A stretch of DNA of 64,000 nt, taken from Axinella damicornis. Taxonomy: Eukaryota > Porifera > Demospongiae > Axinellida > Axinellidae. The stretch lies in NCBI GenBank assembly GCA_963931865.1, contig OZ007517.1, positions 6,957,707-7,021,706 of the forward strand. The letters are read 5' to 3'. Positions within the stretch are counted from its first letter, which is position 1. Each line of letters opens with the position of its first letter. The notes below the pieces were generated by a model. It had not been told where the DNA came from. It saw nothing but the letters and a program-made list of their open reading frames with translations, and did not search any database. Below are positions 11,908 to 23,731 of this stretch, piece after piece. Both the position numbers and the translations under genes were made by a program.

Positions 11908-12071
11908 TGACGGTGTCGTACACCTTTCACTCTTCTTCTGTGATGTTAATAGAGGAGAGCACTGCCATCATGTGCTATTATAGCCAAGAGATTCATATGA
12001 ACAGCAGAACAGCCTCTTATACAAAAACTCAACCTGTTACTAATAATAGAACACCAGATATAGAATGACCA

Positions 12072-12166
12072 TAGCCTTGTATCCAGTCCCACGCCCAGCT
12101 TTTCGTCACTGCTTAGTATGGCTAAGCAGCGACGAAAAGCTGGGCGTGGGACTGGGTACGAGGCTA
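12072..12166. mobile_element. TAGCCTCG-family MITE, 95 bp, 9-bp TSD
   Basis: Long near-perfect hairpin: TAGCCTTGTATCCAGTCCCA at the left and its complement ending TACGAGGCTA at the right, with CGCCCAGCTTTTCGTC in the arms. Direct repeats GAATGACCA flank it at 12063-12071 and 12167-12175. Confidence 0.9.
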
Positions 12167-12175
12167 GAATGACCA

Positions 12176-13640
12176 TACAAATGTTCATTAACAGCAAGGT
12201 TAACAACAGATGTTCACTGATGTTCACTCCACAAATATCTGTCCCTCAATATTCCTCAGGTCAGGATATCTCGGTGGACATTGAGGCACACAATTTAAGT
12301 CTGGAGCAGAGGGTGCCCTCCGCTCCCTGACTTCCATTCTCCTCCCACAAGAAGTGCAGCTCTACCCATCACCAGTAACCTCCTGCAAGAGACTTACAGC
12401 GTGCTACCTGTTCAACGGACGATGGCGACAGCAAAGACAGCTAGAGACCACTCGTGGACCTACCTATTCATTGGCTAGACTAGAGCACCATGCCTCCTTG
12501 GTGGCAACACTGACAAATACGGAGACAGCTCATGGACCTACCGCCATGGCCAGTGATGTACCTGAGACTCACAGTGATGTGCACGGGTTTATGTTATTTC
12601 TGTGGTCTACTATGCTCATTGTCCGGTCACATTCTGATGACAGTCATGTGAATGCAACTGCTCCATCCATGTGTCGATCCTGGACGCGCATGCACTTCAC
12701 TCTAGTATTAATTTTGTGTTCTCCTTGCATGGTCAATGAACACTAAATTCCAGCAGCGGCAAAACATTGTACAGCATATGCATTTGGCCGTACCTGTTAT
12801 GTTGCTCCTTCCAAATTACCTTTCCAATAGGGTCAGTAAGTATAGGCTCAATAATGATAATAATATTAATCCTGATCACTAATCACCATGGTAACCAAAT
12901 AAAGCCAGAGCCAACAGGAAATGATAATGCACACAAGCATACTCTGGATAACATACACTGGCCTTCCACTACATGTAGTAGTTCACCAAAGCCATTTTCA
13001 GCCAAGAATCTTAATAATACCAAGGGCGCATCGGAGCCGTCGAATATATAATATTTGGGAACATCTTTTTACCAAAACACTGAGCCTGCAGGCTGCAGGA
13101 ACAGTCACCTGGCACTATATATCTAGATGCTTGCCAAATTTGGGTTGGTCGGACCCAAGCAACATAATATTGGGATGGCCTTCTTTCTGAAGCACACAAC
13201 TGATAATGAATATTAGATAATTAGATGCATGAATTATGCCATGAAAGGGTAAACGAATTAAACTTCAAGTACATGTACAAAAGATGATTAGCTATAGGAT
13301 AGACTAAATGACATCCTGTCAAAGTTCAGACACAGTGCATAATATACGTAGGTACGTAGTTCTATGATGATAGACATGATTACGAAGCCACCAGAAGCAG
13401 ACTGGACCCAGCTGCTGTCGTCTGCTGCGTGCTTCTGGGACAATGGCTGCCACTGGCATTGCACCACTGCTAGTGCCCTCATCTGTTGTTACCTTCAGCT
13501 CCGTTCACACAGCAGCCTCTCCTCCCACTCCCCATCCTCTCCGCCCCCCTACACAAACAAACATAAGCCCATTTACAATGTAAAAGCAGTTTCAAACAAC
13601 TAAATTAATGCAGTTTGCAAACAGTTTTACAAAAACCACA
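12176..13640. other. Intergenic region
   Basis: No gene is recognised. A 130-codon open frame at 12354-12746 has no motif, low complexity is absent, and no splice context convinced me. Treat it as non-coding. Confidence 0.35.
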
Positions 13641-13920
13641 TAATGGATGGTTTGGTTCTTTTCTCACGTGAGCATGACACATTGTTCAACCAACTACACA
13701 TTCGACACTTGGTGTGTATGACAGTTGCCCGTCGCAAGCCAGATACGTGTGGTAAGTTACCTGGTACCTTAGCTCTTCTTGCTGTTCTGAGCACCAGTGC
13801 AGTGCACCCATGTTCAACTAACTCCTTTCCACCGTGTTGTCACACATTGTGAGAAAAGATACCAGTCCCTCCGTGTTCTTTGTGCAATCGACAACGGTAC
13901 AGGCCTGGGAACAAGACTAG
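13641..13920. repeat. Fragment related to the interior of the MITE at 17039
   Basis: The stretch shares TCACGTGAGCATGACA, the sequence around GATACGTGTGGTAAGTTACC, and TGGTACCTTAGCTCTTCTTG with 17110-17290. It ends near GCCTGGGAACAAGACTAGG, a degenerate family terminus. It is probably an older copy of the same composite element. Confidence 0.55.
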
Positions 13921-14404
13921 GCCACAATAATCTGTGACCAATTCGGAACTAGCTATGTCACTACTCTGTTCCTGGCTGGCCACACCCACTCCCATATGAT
14001 GCACAGACCAAAACCAACCCTCCCCTCCCATTTTAGTTCTACCTTAAGGTCAATATTAGTATTACTTGCAGGAGCTAATTGCAATTTTAGGGGGGAATTT
14101 CGAACCCACATTGGCAGTTTGAGACATCACATAGCTACATGTAAACAAGCCGTAAGCTAGCAGCCTGGGAGTGAGGCTAGCTATGCACTACAAGCTGGTG
14201 GATGCAATCAGAGTGTACTCGTGAGGCGAGAGTGAAACCTGCAGGTATCATTCTGAAAAGTGGTTCAACAGTAAGTACTCACTGCATCTATACTATGTGA
14301 AGAGGATGCACTTGAGTTCAGAAGACAATGAATCTCAGCACTGGATACTCCAACAACCACACTGGGCCTTCTTGTTGTATCCCTTGTGTGAGTATTGCTC
14401 ATAG

Positions 14405-14465
14405 TCTGGCAGGAGAGAGAGGGAAGTGGAGGGGGGGAGAGAGAGAAGAAGGGGGAACGAGAAAG
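14405..14465. repeat. Purine-rich (GA/GGGGA) low-complexity tract
   Basis: GAGAGAGAGGGAAGTGGAGG and similar run for about 60 bp. A related tract is at 15225-15300. Confidence 0.8.
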
Positions 14466-14559
14466 AGCAGTTGTAATTAATATCTGTTGCTATAACTAGT
14501 GAAATGCGCGATATTGCGGGGCAAGCGTGAGCGAGTGCACATGCATGTGGAACAGTTCT

Positions 14560-14578
14560 ATCAATACATTAAGATTTT

Positions 14579-14644
<66 letters not shown>

Positions 14645-14990
14645 TGTGAGTGACAAAAGTGGGATGTTCGTGGGGTGGGACTTGACTATAGTGACGCACG
14701 ACCTTCGTACTTTAATTTATTTACTGAACCTCGAACTCCACGAAGAATGTTCGAGAATATTGGGCTGGAATCCAGCTGGGGCTGCAAGCGGATGCAATCG
14801 GGGAGCAGCGGTCGAAGCGGACGCAATCGGGGAGCAGCAGCCGAAGCGGACGTGATCGGGAGCATCAGCTGAAGCGGACGCAAGCGGCGAGCATGCAGCA
14901 GCAGCTGAAGCGAGCGCAATCGGGAGCAGAAGCTGGAAGCGGACACAAACGGGAAGCAGTTCAACAGTAACTTAAGTACTCACTGCATCT
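14560..14990 (-). repeat. Interspersed repeat with internal minisatellite, inverted copy 2, plus (GT)n
   Basis: The reverse complement of the repeat at 9440-10035: the TTAAGATTTTAACGTGTG edge, then (GT)31 at 14582-14643, the TCGAACTCCACGAAGAATG segment, and at 14765-14960 the tandem GGAGCAGC-GAAGCGGACG units. The (GT)n here replaces the short (CA)5 of copy 1, so it has expanded. Confidence 0.75.
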
Positions 14991-15224
14991 ACTACATATG
15001 TCAAGAGGACGCACTTGAGTTCAGAAGACAATGAATCTCAGCACTGGATACTCCAGCAACCACACGGTGCCTTCTTGTTGTATTTGCCATCTGATGTGCA
15101 AAGGGTGTCCTAGCTCCTCATCTTGGTGACTCTCTGCACACTCTCAAAGGCTATGTGGGAATCCTGACAGGTGGTTGAGACTGGAGAAGTGTGCTTGAGA
15201 AAAGGAACCACTGCAGAATTGTCA

Positions 15225-15300
15225 GGGGAGTAAGAGAACAGGGGAAGGGAGAAGGGGAGAGGGGGAGAAAGTGGAGGAGACAGGGGGAAGGGGAAGAAGG
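15225..15300. repeat. Purine-rich GGGAGAAGG tract
   Basis: Irregular G/A repeat with no regular unit longer than about 8 bp. Confidence 0.7.
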
Positions 15301-15599
15301 GAGCCTTGTCAGCAGTTTATTTCCATCAGTGAAATTTTATAAGAGCATTAGGAAGCAGTCCACACATTCCCACTCCAGCACCACTCCCAAATTGCACATA
15401 GCACATCCACAAGTCCACGTCAATAACAGAATAGACAGTAAATACTGAAGGGGGTCAGCTGCTATGTATCTGCATGGGGTGGGATGCAATGCCACATAAA
15501 CTTTTCACCTGTTGCCAGGACTCAAATGGGGCCTTTGTGTCCTCTGTCATTCCTCCCGCCTCACAGTGCATGACCTGGGACAGCCTGGGTGTGGAGAGG

Positions 15600-15745
15600 A
15601 TAGGGGGGCAGAGGGAGGGGAGGAGGGAGGGAGGGGAGGAGGGAGGGAGGGAGGGGAAGAGGGAGGGAGGGGAGGAGGGAGGGAGGGAGGGGAAGAGGGA
15701 GGGAGGGAGGGAGGGGAAGAGGGAGGGAGGGGGCGAGAGAAGGGG
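15600..15745. repeat. GGGA/GGAGG minisatellite
   Basis: About 145 bp of tandem GAGG/GGAGGGAGG/GGGAAGA units, purine-only on the plus strand. Long open frames in several phases over this tract are an effect of its 4-bp and 21-bp periodicity. It could form triplex or G-quadruplex DNA. Confidence 0.9.
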
Positions 15746-16514
15746 CAGGAGGAAGAAAACACTCCTGAAGTCAGTATATTGTATGAGATTGAAGGAGGCA
15801 TGTTCATTGTGATTTGGAATGAACATCCAAAAACGGTGACAACTGTCAGTACAATCTCTGCCTTCTTCAATTTTATATCAATGAGCAAATTTGAGAGGAT
15901 GGTCCGTTAAAACCTGTTGGTATGCGTATACGTACAAGAGCCGGGACTTGAATCTGGGGACAGTCAGTATATACTGTTCTGTATATGACCTGGGTCAGTC
16001 TGATAGGATACTGAGTATAGGCAGCAACTGCTGATGATGCTAAGGGTGTGGTGACACTGAGCTACTGGAGCTCAGGCATTGGAGCAGAGGATGACGATGT
16101 ACGTACACCATCCATGGACATGGCTCAATTCTCAAGCTGGATCTCTTGGAATTGAGCTGTGTCTATGGATAGTGCACATCACTATCTTCTGCTGCCATGC
16201 CTGAGCTCCTGCGGCATGCAGTCTGATTGGGTTCAGAGCACCCAGTACAAGTCCTGGCTGGATCTCAGTACCTTCTTTACATGTGACATCAACTTTTGCA
16301 TATGTGTGTAAGCGAAGCTTTGATAATAGGCCAAGTCATGTGACTGAAGCTTGTTTAGGTGTGGCAGTCCTGATAGGAATTGAAATCTATTTTTGTGAGG
16401 GGTGTGTGGGTGGGTGGAGGTGGGTGCCTACATGTAACATATGTTGTCCCAGAGATAAAGACACAAGTTGCAATCTGTTTACTTCCCATATTCATGGGTT
16501 CAGTGCAAGGACAT
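15746..16514. other. Intergenic region
   Basis: Contains a loose inverted repeat (TGAGCTACTGGAGCTCAGGC near 16060 against CTGCCATGCCTGAGCTCCTG near 16190; and CCATCCATGGACATGGCTCA against TTGAGCTGTGTCTATGGATA). This could be an old foldback element of about 150 bp. No gene is seen. Confidence 0.4.
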
Positions 16515-16523
16515 GGAAAGGAT

Positions 16524-16555
16524 TAGCCTCATTCCCAGGCCTGGGAATGAGGCTA
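16524..16555. mobile_element. Minimal 32-bp MITE: two 16-bp ends with no interior, 9-bp TSD
   Basis: The sequence is TAGCCTCATTCCCAGG followed at once by its exact reverse complement CCTGGGAATGAGGCTA. Perfect direct repeats GGAAAGGAT flank it at 16515-16523 and 16556-16564. It is therefore a target-duplicated insertion made only of the family's terminal inverted repeats. Confidence 0.92.
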
Positions 16556-17038
16556 GGAAAGGATATTACCAGAGTATCAACTGGTTACCGAGCTACAAGC
16601 ACCTATGTCTTTCTGTTGACAACCATTTGCAAGCATTGCATACACAGTTTTTCCTGTTCTGTGTACCAGAACTGATCTGGGGCATTTTGCAGCATGTGAT
16701 GAAATGTGGGTGTGTGTTAAATGGGGATAGCTGTAAGCTAGTCACGTGCACAAGCAGCCTGGGAATGAGGCTGGTAAGGGTGCCATACAGCCACAGAGAT
16801 TGACTTTGAAGAAGTAGCTACAAGCTTACAGGGCAGTGATCAGCTATTCAGATAAGCTAGTCCAGCCTATCAACATGCTATCTACACAAAATCAAGCCAC
16901 TGGCACTGCCCAGTGTTTCTAGCACACTTGTTCTACTTTGACCTGCAAAAATACAGGTTTTAATTATTGGCAATTTCCACATAGGGGCATACCCATTATG
17001 ACGTAATTTTGCGTGGAAAGAGTTAAGTGGATGCAGTC

Positions 17039-17434
17039 TAGCCTCGTACCCATTCCCACGCCCAGCTTTCTCCCGCTTGCAGTACGGTAAAGCGGGGAGG
17101 GCCTGGTACATTTCCTCACGTGAGCATGACGTAATCGAAAAATGGCAAATTTTCAGAACGAAGACGCTACGTTTTGCGTGTTATTCAGCCATCTACACGT
17201 TCAACGCTCGGTGAATATGACAGTCGCCCCCCGCTAGCTAGATACGTGTGGTATGTTACCTGGTACCTTCGCTCTTCTTGCTAACCTGAGACACACTACG
17301 CCCACGTTAAACTTCCGGTCTTTCTACCCCTTTCTACCCTTGACGTCACTCACGTGAGGAAATGTACCAGGCCCTCCCCGCTTTACTGTACTGCAAGCGA
17401 CGGAAAGCTGGGCGTGGGACTGGGAACGAGGCTA
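17039..17434. mobile_element. TAGCCTCG-family MITE, 396 bp, 9-bp TSD (8/9)
   Basis: The outer arms match the short members (TAGCCTCGTACCCATTCCCA ... ACTGGGAACGAGGCTA). Inside lies a second palindromic layer: GGGAGGGCCTGGTACATTTC / GAAATGTACCAGGCCCTCCC and TCACGTGAG. Flanks are GATGCAGTC (17030-17038) and GATGCGGTC (17435-17443). The interior has no coding potential. Confidence 0.85.
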
Positions 17435-17443
17435 GATGCGGTC

Positions 17444-18665
17444 CGAGTCGGTTGAAGGTGAAAGTAAGATATGAGGATGCCGAGTCCACTGGAACACAAA
17501 CTGGAAATGAATTGTTGTGAACCAGCTTGACTGCTGCTAATTACAGCTCAGACCTAGGCAACTACTACTTTCCCATCATGCAAACATGTATCTATACATC
17601 ACCATAAACATCAGTAATCATGCCCTGTTTATGAAGGTACCCAACATCATAAAGTGCACTCAGGGTATTCAGCAAAATCTCTGCACGCCATCAACTTTTG
17701 TCTAAACCCATGATGGTCCCAAGACCAAGTTTTTACCAATCAAACCAAACAATGTTTAGAAAAACAAAAGTGAACCGAAGCACTGCCATGCCACATACTG
17801 CATTTCGAGTGTTTGTGACTGTTGTGGCTGCACTATTCGAACTGGGCGTCTACTGCCATGCCATTGCCATGCGCTGCATTCCGAGCATTTACGACTGTTA
17901 TTCCAGGTACATGAACATCAAACGCCATGCCACGCACTGGCATTCGGCATTTGTAACTGTTGTGACTAAGGCATTTGTGACTGTGCATCCACTGCCATGC
18001 CACATGCTGCATTTTGGCTTGTGGCTATAGTAATTCCAAGAACTGGGCATCATCAACCAAGGTTGACTGTTGTATTCCATGCCAACATTTCTACCCAATC
18101 AGACTGACTATGAATAGTGTATTTTGTAAATAAGTATTTGGAACAGGTGTTGTTTTGATAAGCACATTTCCTGGTATTGGTACAAAGAATCACAGAAAAT
18201 AATTAGTGTGAGGAGCGAATTCCAGGAATTGACCAACAGATTAGATGTACCATTTTATTAGCATATACAGTACTCCAATTTCAAGTCTATCTGTCCTCAC
18301 CATTACAAGGGGTATGCAAAGTGATGGAGGGCGGCAAACGTTCTGTAGGCGACTGCTACTTGGTAGTGGGCACAGCGCTGTATCGATCTGCAGCTACAAG
18401 TAGCAAGAGATATACAATCATGTTGTTTACCTGGAGGCACCAACACTTCTTTAACCAACCATTTACCAACCATGCAGACAAGCAGCTTCCATGATATCTA
18501 GATCCGTACATCAAGGTATCACTGAAGCTTCACTGACAACCTACTGATGCTGGAATGGGTACACTTCACTAGATAAACTAGAAAATGCTTTATTACGTGG
18601 GTAGTAACCGATGCGTCTCGCTGATTCAGTATCAGGATTAAGAGCATGTACGGTAGTACCATAAT
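17444..18665. other. Intergenic region
   Basis: Loose direct repeats of CTGCCATGCCACATGCTGCATT type occur at 17780-18020 (unit about 80-120 bp, diverged). No gene is recognised. Confidence 0.4.
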
Positions 18666-18699
18666 TAGCCTCGTTCCCAGGCTGCGTGGGAGGAGGCTA
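18666..18699. mobile_element. 34-bp TAGCCTCG-family MITE, 9-bp TSD
   Basis: TAGCCTCGTTCCCAGGCTGC followed by GTGGGAGGAGGCTA. The second half is a degenerate complement of the first. Perfect direct repeats TACCATAAT flank it at 18657-18665 and 18700-18708. It is the second near-minimal member in this window. Confidence 0.85.
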
Positions 18700-20040
18700 T
18701 ACCATAATGAAACTGTGCTGAGGGTAGCCATGATCAGGCGATGCATTAATGCCCAAATATGGGAGCAGTAGGTACACTGCAATAAAAGCCAACAAAATCC
18801 ACCAGTTGCTTAATTCTGTCATACCAACAGGAGTGGCCTATTGGAAGTACGTTTTACGCCCACCTAGACCTCACTATAAATAAAAATCAAACAATAATGA
18901 TGTCACATCCAACCAATACACGTACTAAGCAAACAAAGTACAATGTGCATGCATGGATGGCAGACTACTTCCGGAGACACCTCACATTCGCTCCATCAGC
19001 AACTCCTATTATTTATGGTAGGCGCATGTTCCTGCTCTACCATCCAAACTTTCCGATGCAGTAAAATCAGCTGCAAGGTAGCAAAAGATTGTGCCATGTC
19101 CGGAAATCCCCTACCATCCGCAAATCCCTCCCTTACCAGTACAACACAACTACCATATGTGCTGAACAATGGTTCTTTTAATTTACTGTTGTAACTCTGC
19201 AACGTTTAATAGTAAAAGCTCTCTTCCCCTCCCCCCCAGGTCTCTTCCCTGCCACATTCTCACGAGTTCATAACATTGCTAACAAAAATTTCGTCCCTTG
19301 AGAGTTTCATGGGAGAGATGATACTAGTTACTCATTGTCATGAGTTTAACTCCTGTAGCCACGTATACGATTCAAACTCAGCCAACCTGTAAATAAGAGT
19401 TCGGCCAGGACAATCATCAACGGTACCCCGGCACGTCGAACACTAGGTTAGTAGGTGGGTAGTAGTCACTTCAAGGCATACGCACGTCCTTTTCAAAACG
19501 TAGATGGCCTTCACTGCTAATAGTCTCGGTACCACGAATAGTCTGGTACCTACATGTAGACTATTCAGTCTGAAGTGAAGTGAACTTTGTCCTTTTCACG
19601 CCGCGGTTCCAAACCGACTTCGTCTCCATAATTATGCCCATTATGCCATGGACTGTGATTTAGTCTTCATTGTTCAACATACTGCGCATGCGCAGTCACA
19701 ATTTTTTGAACCGCCATGCAGTGAAAGGTGATACATACAGCCACTGACAGCTGTATACAGATAGGATAATACAGAGCCTGTCAGAGGTGAGTACAGTAGC
19801 AGAGATATTGGTACAAGAATAGCTTAGAAAGTAAGGTTGGCAAATGGAACAAAACTGGTTTCCTGAGGGTTCTGCTGATACGTTTACACATCGGACCTGG
19901 GGTGGAGGGCATGTTCAACTTCACAACTAGATCTAGATGTCTGTACTATCTAGCCTCATTCCCAGGCTCCTGGCCAGCCTTTCATCGGGGAGAGCCTGGT
20001 ACATGCTTTCTCAGGTGCGCAAATTTACTATGATGTAATT

Positions 20041-20551
20041 CAGGGGTGGATCCAGGATAAAATTTAAGCCGGGTCTTCCGGCTACTGCCAAAGGCATTGA
20101 ATAGAGGTGCGTTATGCCGATCCAATCTGTACGAAGCGTGGAAAGAATTTTTCACCGTCACTTTTCAGTTAACTTCGTGCTTTTGCACTGCACTAACTGC
20201 TTTCGCTTTCTGGTTTCCGTGTCGTCCGTGAACGTCTCACCCTGGACGTGGAAAGGTAAAATGTGACTAGTTGTAAATCACCAATGTCATTGTCCGATGA
20301 AGGTTATCCGTGCACTGGTCTGAACTGAGAACCGTTTTCGTCCCCAGCACAAGTTGACTCTGTATCCGATTCATTCCGACTGTCACAAGCTGTTTACTGT
20401 TTGAAGAAATCCAGCAGTGAGCTTCATTTCAACTTGCTGCTGCTGTTTCCAACACTATAAGTCGGGTCCACGTGTAAACAAGGGGTGTGGTCAGAAGGGG
20501 GGGGGGGGCTATAGCCCCCTGTAGCCCCATCCCCCCCTGGATTCGCCCCTG
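20041..20551. mobile_element. Non-autonomous hAT-like element, 511 bp, 5-bp TSD
   Basis: Starts CAGGGGTGGATCCAGG and ends CCTGGATTCGCCCCTG, which are complementary at 14 of 16 positions. It is flanked by TAATT on both sides (20036-20040 and 20552-20556). It contains a G12 run followed by CTATAGCCCCC near its right end and a GCGTGGAAAGAATTTTTCAC stretch shared with 8388-8727. No transposase is seen. Confidence 0.75.
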
Positions 20552-20640
20552 TAATTGCCAAACAGCTAAAAAAAGTTTCGCATAATAATTATTATTCTTC
20601 AACAATGTTCAATGCTTGTTGTGTACACTGTATGACAGTC

Positions 20641-20641
<1 letters not shown>

Positions 20642-20673
<32 letters not shown>
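20642..20673. repeat. Poly-C run (32)
   Basis: Thirty-two consecutive C bases in the right arm. No run of this length exists at the corresponding left-arm position (about 6450-6500). Confidence 0.95.
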
Positions 20674-20674
<1 letters not shown>

Positions 20675-21387
20675 ATACATGATCAAATTATGGCCGATAA
20701 TGGTACGGCCTTGGACACACCTGCATTTCCACTCCTCTGCTTGCATTACCAAACAAGTGTATTTGCCACATATCACAACCTGTTCATCACTACTTACTTA
20801 GTTTCATTCTGAGACTCCTAACCTAGTTCCCAGGCCTCCACGCAGATTTTATCTCGTGCACGGCTGCGAGATAAAATCTGGGCGGAGGAGGCAACTCACT
20901 CCAGCATTTGTCACGTACTTCAGCTTCACCTCGTGCAATATATTGCCTTCCCGAAAGCATTACTCATGCAATGTATATTGCAAGCCATGCAATTATATAT
21001 ACACATCCGCTCCCTGACTTATGAATTACTGTGGTCCCAGGTCCCGGCCATATTTAAAGGCCAACAATGACCCTTTTTCAGGCCCCACGGCAGTAAATTT
21101 AGCGGCCCACAATGTCCATTACTCCCAATCTAGCACCATAGAATATAGTAGCAATGTAGTGCTGCATGTTAGAAGTTAGCACCCCACAATGTACACCCCC
21201 CAAGGATTAATTTTTAAATTTTTGCGGCCCAAAATAAGTGCCTTTTTTGATTGGAATGCCATAATTATGCACAGAAGTGAATCATCAATGTTGCACTCGC
21301 GCAATTGCAGCTTTAGTGTGTACAATTAACCATTGTTCAAATTTTTTTCATTCCTGTCTCTAGCCACTGGTGTGCGCAGCCATCATC

Positions 21388-23079
21388 ATGGGTCACGGTG
21401 GAACTGGTGAAACTTCAGAAGGTCCCCAACAAGTACGCATGGAGGAGCGGGGCAAGAGTACCAACAGCAAGGAGCGGGCCAATGGCAAGGAGCGTGGGCG
21501 AAGAGCGGTTTCCAGTTCAAGCGAACCTACAGGTATAGAAGAGAGTGCAAATGACGTGATTGGTGGTTTCGAAAAGAGCAAAAAAAGGAAAAGAGGACAT
21601 CCTTTAATAGAAGGTGACACAGCAGAAGGTGACACAGCAGAAGGTGACACAGCAGAACCGAAACCAAAGTAAGTACCGCTACCATTGTGTGTGTCCTGGA
21701 TTTTAGATGTTGGGGGGGGGGGGGGGGGGGGGGTGTAGTCTCATGGGCCAGGTTCTCTCACATGTACATGGAGAGAGTCTGGTCAAATTGGCTTTCATGT
21801 TGCACAATCAGCAGTAGGAAATGTAACTAAGATGTTCACCCAGTATACAAATTTGCAATCCCTCCACAGAGTCCACACAGGGGAGAAGCCGTTCCAGTGT
21901 CAGTTCTGTCACAAGTGCTTTGGACGAAGTAGCAGTCTAAGACATCATCTTAGGATACACACAGGAGAGAAGCCATTCCAGTGTGAGCTCTGCCACAAGC
22001 GCTTCGGACACAGTGGCCATCTTAAACGTCACCTTATGTTACACACCGGAGAAAAACCATATGTGTGTGATTTCTGTCCCAGGAGGTTCACCCAATATGC
22101 AAATCTCCAATCACACCACAGAGCCCACACAGGGGAGAGGCCATTCAAGTGTGAGTTCTGCCCCAAGAGGTTCACCCAATATGCAGCTCGCCAATCACAC
22201 CAGAGTGTCCACACAGGGGAGAAGCCATTCCAGTGTGAGTTCTGTCACAAGTGCTTTGGACAAAGCAGAACTCTTAGATGTCACATCAGGATGCACACAG
22301 GAGAAAAACCATTCCTGTGTGAGTTCTGCCACAAGAGGTTCAGCCGCTATGATAATCTGCAATCACACCACAGAGTCCACACAGGGGAGAAGCCATTCCA
22401 GTGCAAGCTCTGCCACAAGCACTTTGGGCATAAATCCAGCTTACATAATCATTTGAAATCAAAGTCTCATGCATGGAATGTTCAAAGATCAGTAAGTGAT
22501 GACTCGTGTAAACCAGAAGACACTGCTGTACCGGACATAGCTGCATCCACTGAAGCTGGCACTGATGAAGATGAAACGATGTTACCAACAACCATGACAG
22601 AAATTGCGAAAGGGATAAAAGCATCAGAGCTTAACGAAACTCCAAAGTTGTCTGTGGCAGAGTATCAGTGTGAACATTGTTCTAAAGTTTGCAAATCGGC
22701 GGCTGATCTTACAAACCATCAAAGGTCCCACTTGGCTCACACATGCCAGTTCTGTGGTAAGGTCTTCTGTAACACCGATACCCTTCAAGATCATTTATCA
22801 GAGATCCACCAAGACCAAATAGGGAAGCTAACATTTAGTTGTAGACACTGTTTGAAGCGCTATCCTACTGACCTAGCTCTGCAAGGTCATGTGAAATCAT
22901 CTCATACCAGCTCCCCAAAATACATGTGCCAGTGGTGTGGAAGGTCATTCCCCAAAAAGTATCTTCCTGAGCATTTCAGGATTCACCAACAGATTCCCCA
23001 TAAATGTGAAATATGTGACAAGATATACACCACACTCAAATACCTCAAGAATCACGTCAGAAGGTGTCACAAGCACTGA
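21388..23079 (+). CDS. Poly-C2H2 zinc-finger protein, inverted-copy B (two exons)
   Basis: Predicted nuclear DNA-binding protein of 496 aa. Exon 1 is 21388-21668 ([15 protein letters not shown]; a basic/Ser-rich stretch; three tandem EGDTA units; AEPKPK) and exon 2 is 21870-23079. GTAAGT donor and CCTCCACAG acceptor join in phase. An upstream in-frame ATG at 21370 is less likely because copy A starts at the later one. Seven tandem fingers with TGEKPF linkers are followed by an acidic linker ([17 protein letters not shown]), then five fingers: [40 protein letters not shown] and [10 protein letters not shown]. Three of these are absent from copy A. The 5' side has a CATTCCTGTCTCTAG sequence that could be an acceptor for a non-coding exon. 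The gene converges on CEP72 downstream. Confidence 0.87.
21712..21733. repeat. Poly-G run (22) in the zinc-finger intron
   Basis: Same intron position as the 14-base run in copy A. The two differ by eight bases. Confidence 0.95.
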
Positions 23080-23731
23080 GCATCACCATGCAAGAACCTT
23101 GCACCCAGCGATACCTCACGAAGCACATATTAAACGATCAACAGCACAATGATCCTTTATCTGATTTATTGTTCCTGGATTGATCAGTATTAGTGTAATT
23201 ACATAATTATAATACTGTGTTGCTTTTATTGTGTTAATTTCACACTTCCCAGACATGCACTGTATTTCGTGCATTATGTATATGTCATAAAACAATCTTT
23301 TTGAAGTTAAGTCTTCATGATAACTTATCATTCTTCCTCGACCCCTAGAAGACTCCCATGCAGTGTTGCGAAAATGCAACACAACCTGAAACCGTGCCAA
23401 AAATTGTCTCAAGAAAGGCTACTTTAGTTTTTAACTCCCTCACCACTGCAGTTTTCACATGTACGTACTGGCAAAACAGCAGGTTCACACTGCATGAGCA
23501 ACCCCATCACTTTTCCACAACTGATAAGTTCTGGCCAAGTTGATACAATGGGCAGCTGGGCTTATTTCAGAGGTGCTAATGCATATGGCTACTTATAATG
23601 TCTCAACTGCTTGAGAATTCTTACTCGTGAAGGGTAAACAGAAACCAGGCAAAAGAAGAGAATATCGTGCCAAAAAAGCAGACTTGGAATAAGCTCAGAA
23701 AGCAGTATTGTAGTATGGGTATGGTCAAGAG

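Larger units (their letters stand above)
19230..23415 (+). repeat. Right arm of the large inverted segmental duplication
   Basis: Counterpart of 2790-8135 in inverted orientation. Anchors include TGAACTCGTGAGAATGTG (left) against CACATTCTCACGAGTTCA (right), the block around GGTTCCAAACCG (about 19605), TTTCCTGAGGGTTCTGCT (19858), ACACACCTGCATTTCCACTC (20714), the CGTGCAATATATTGCC block (20931), and the zinc-finger gene. It extends to about 23415, past the stop codon. Specific insertions in this arm include the element at 20041-20551. Confidence 0.85.

Noticed and set aside
15455..15910. Open frames over the GGGA/GGAGG tract
   Set aside because: Low-complexity Gly/Glu/Arg or Pro/Ser translations from a purine minisatellite.
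21832..21869. ATG at 21832 as start of zinc-finger copy B
   Set aside because: The CCTCCACAG acceptor at 21869 joins the upstream GTAAGT donor exactly in phase in both copies, so this ATG is probably intronic.
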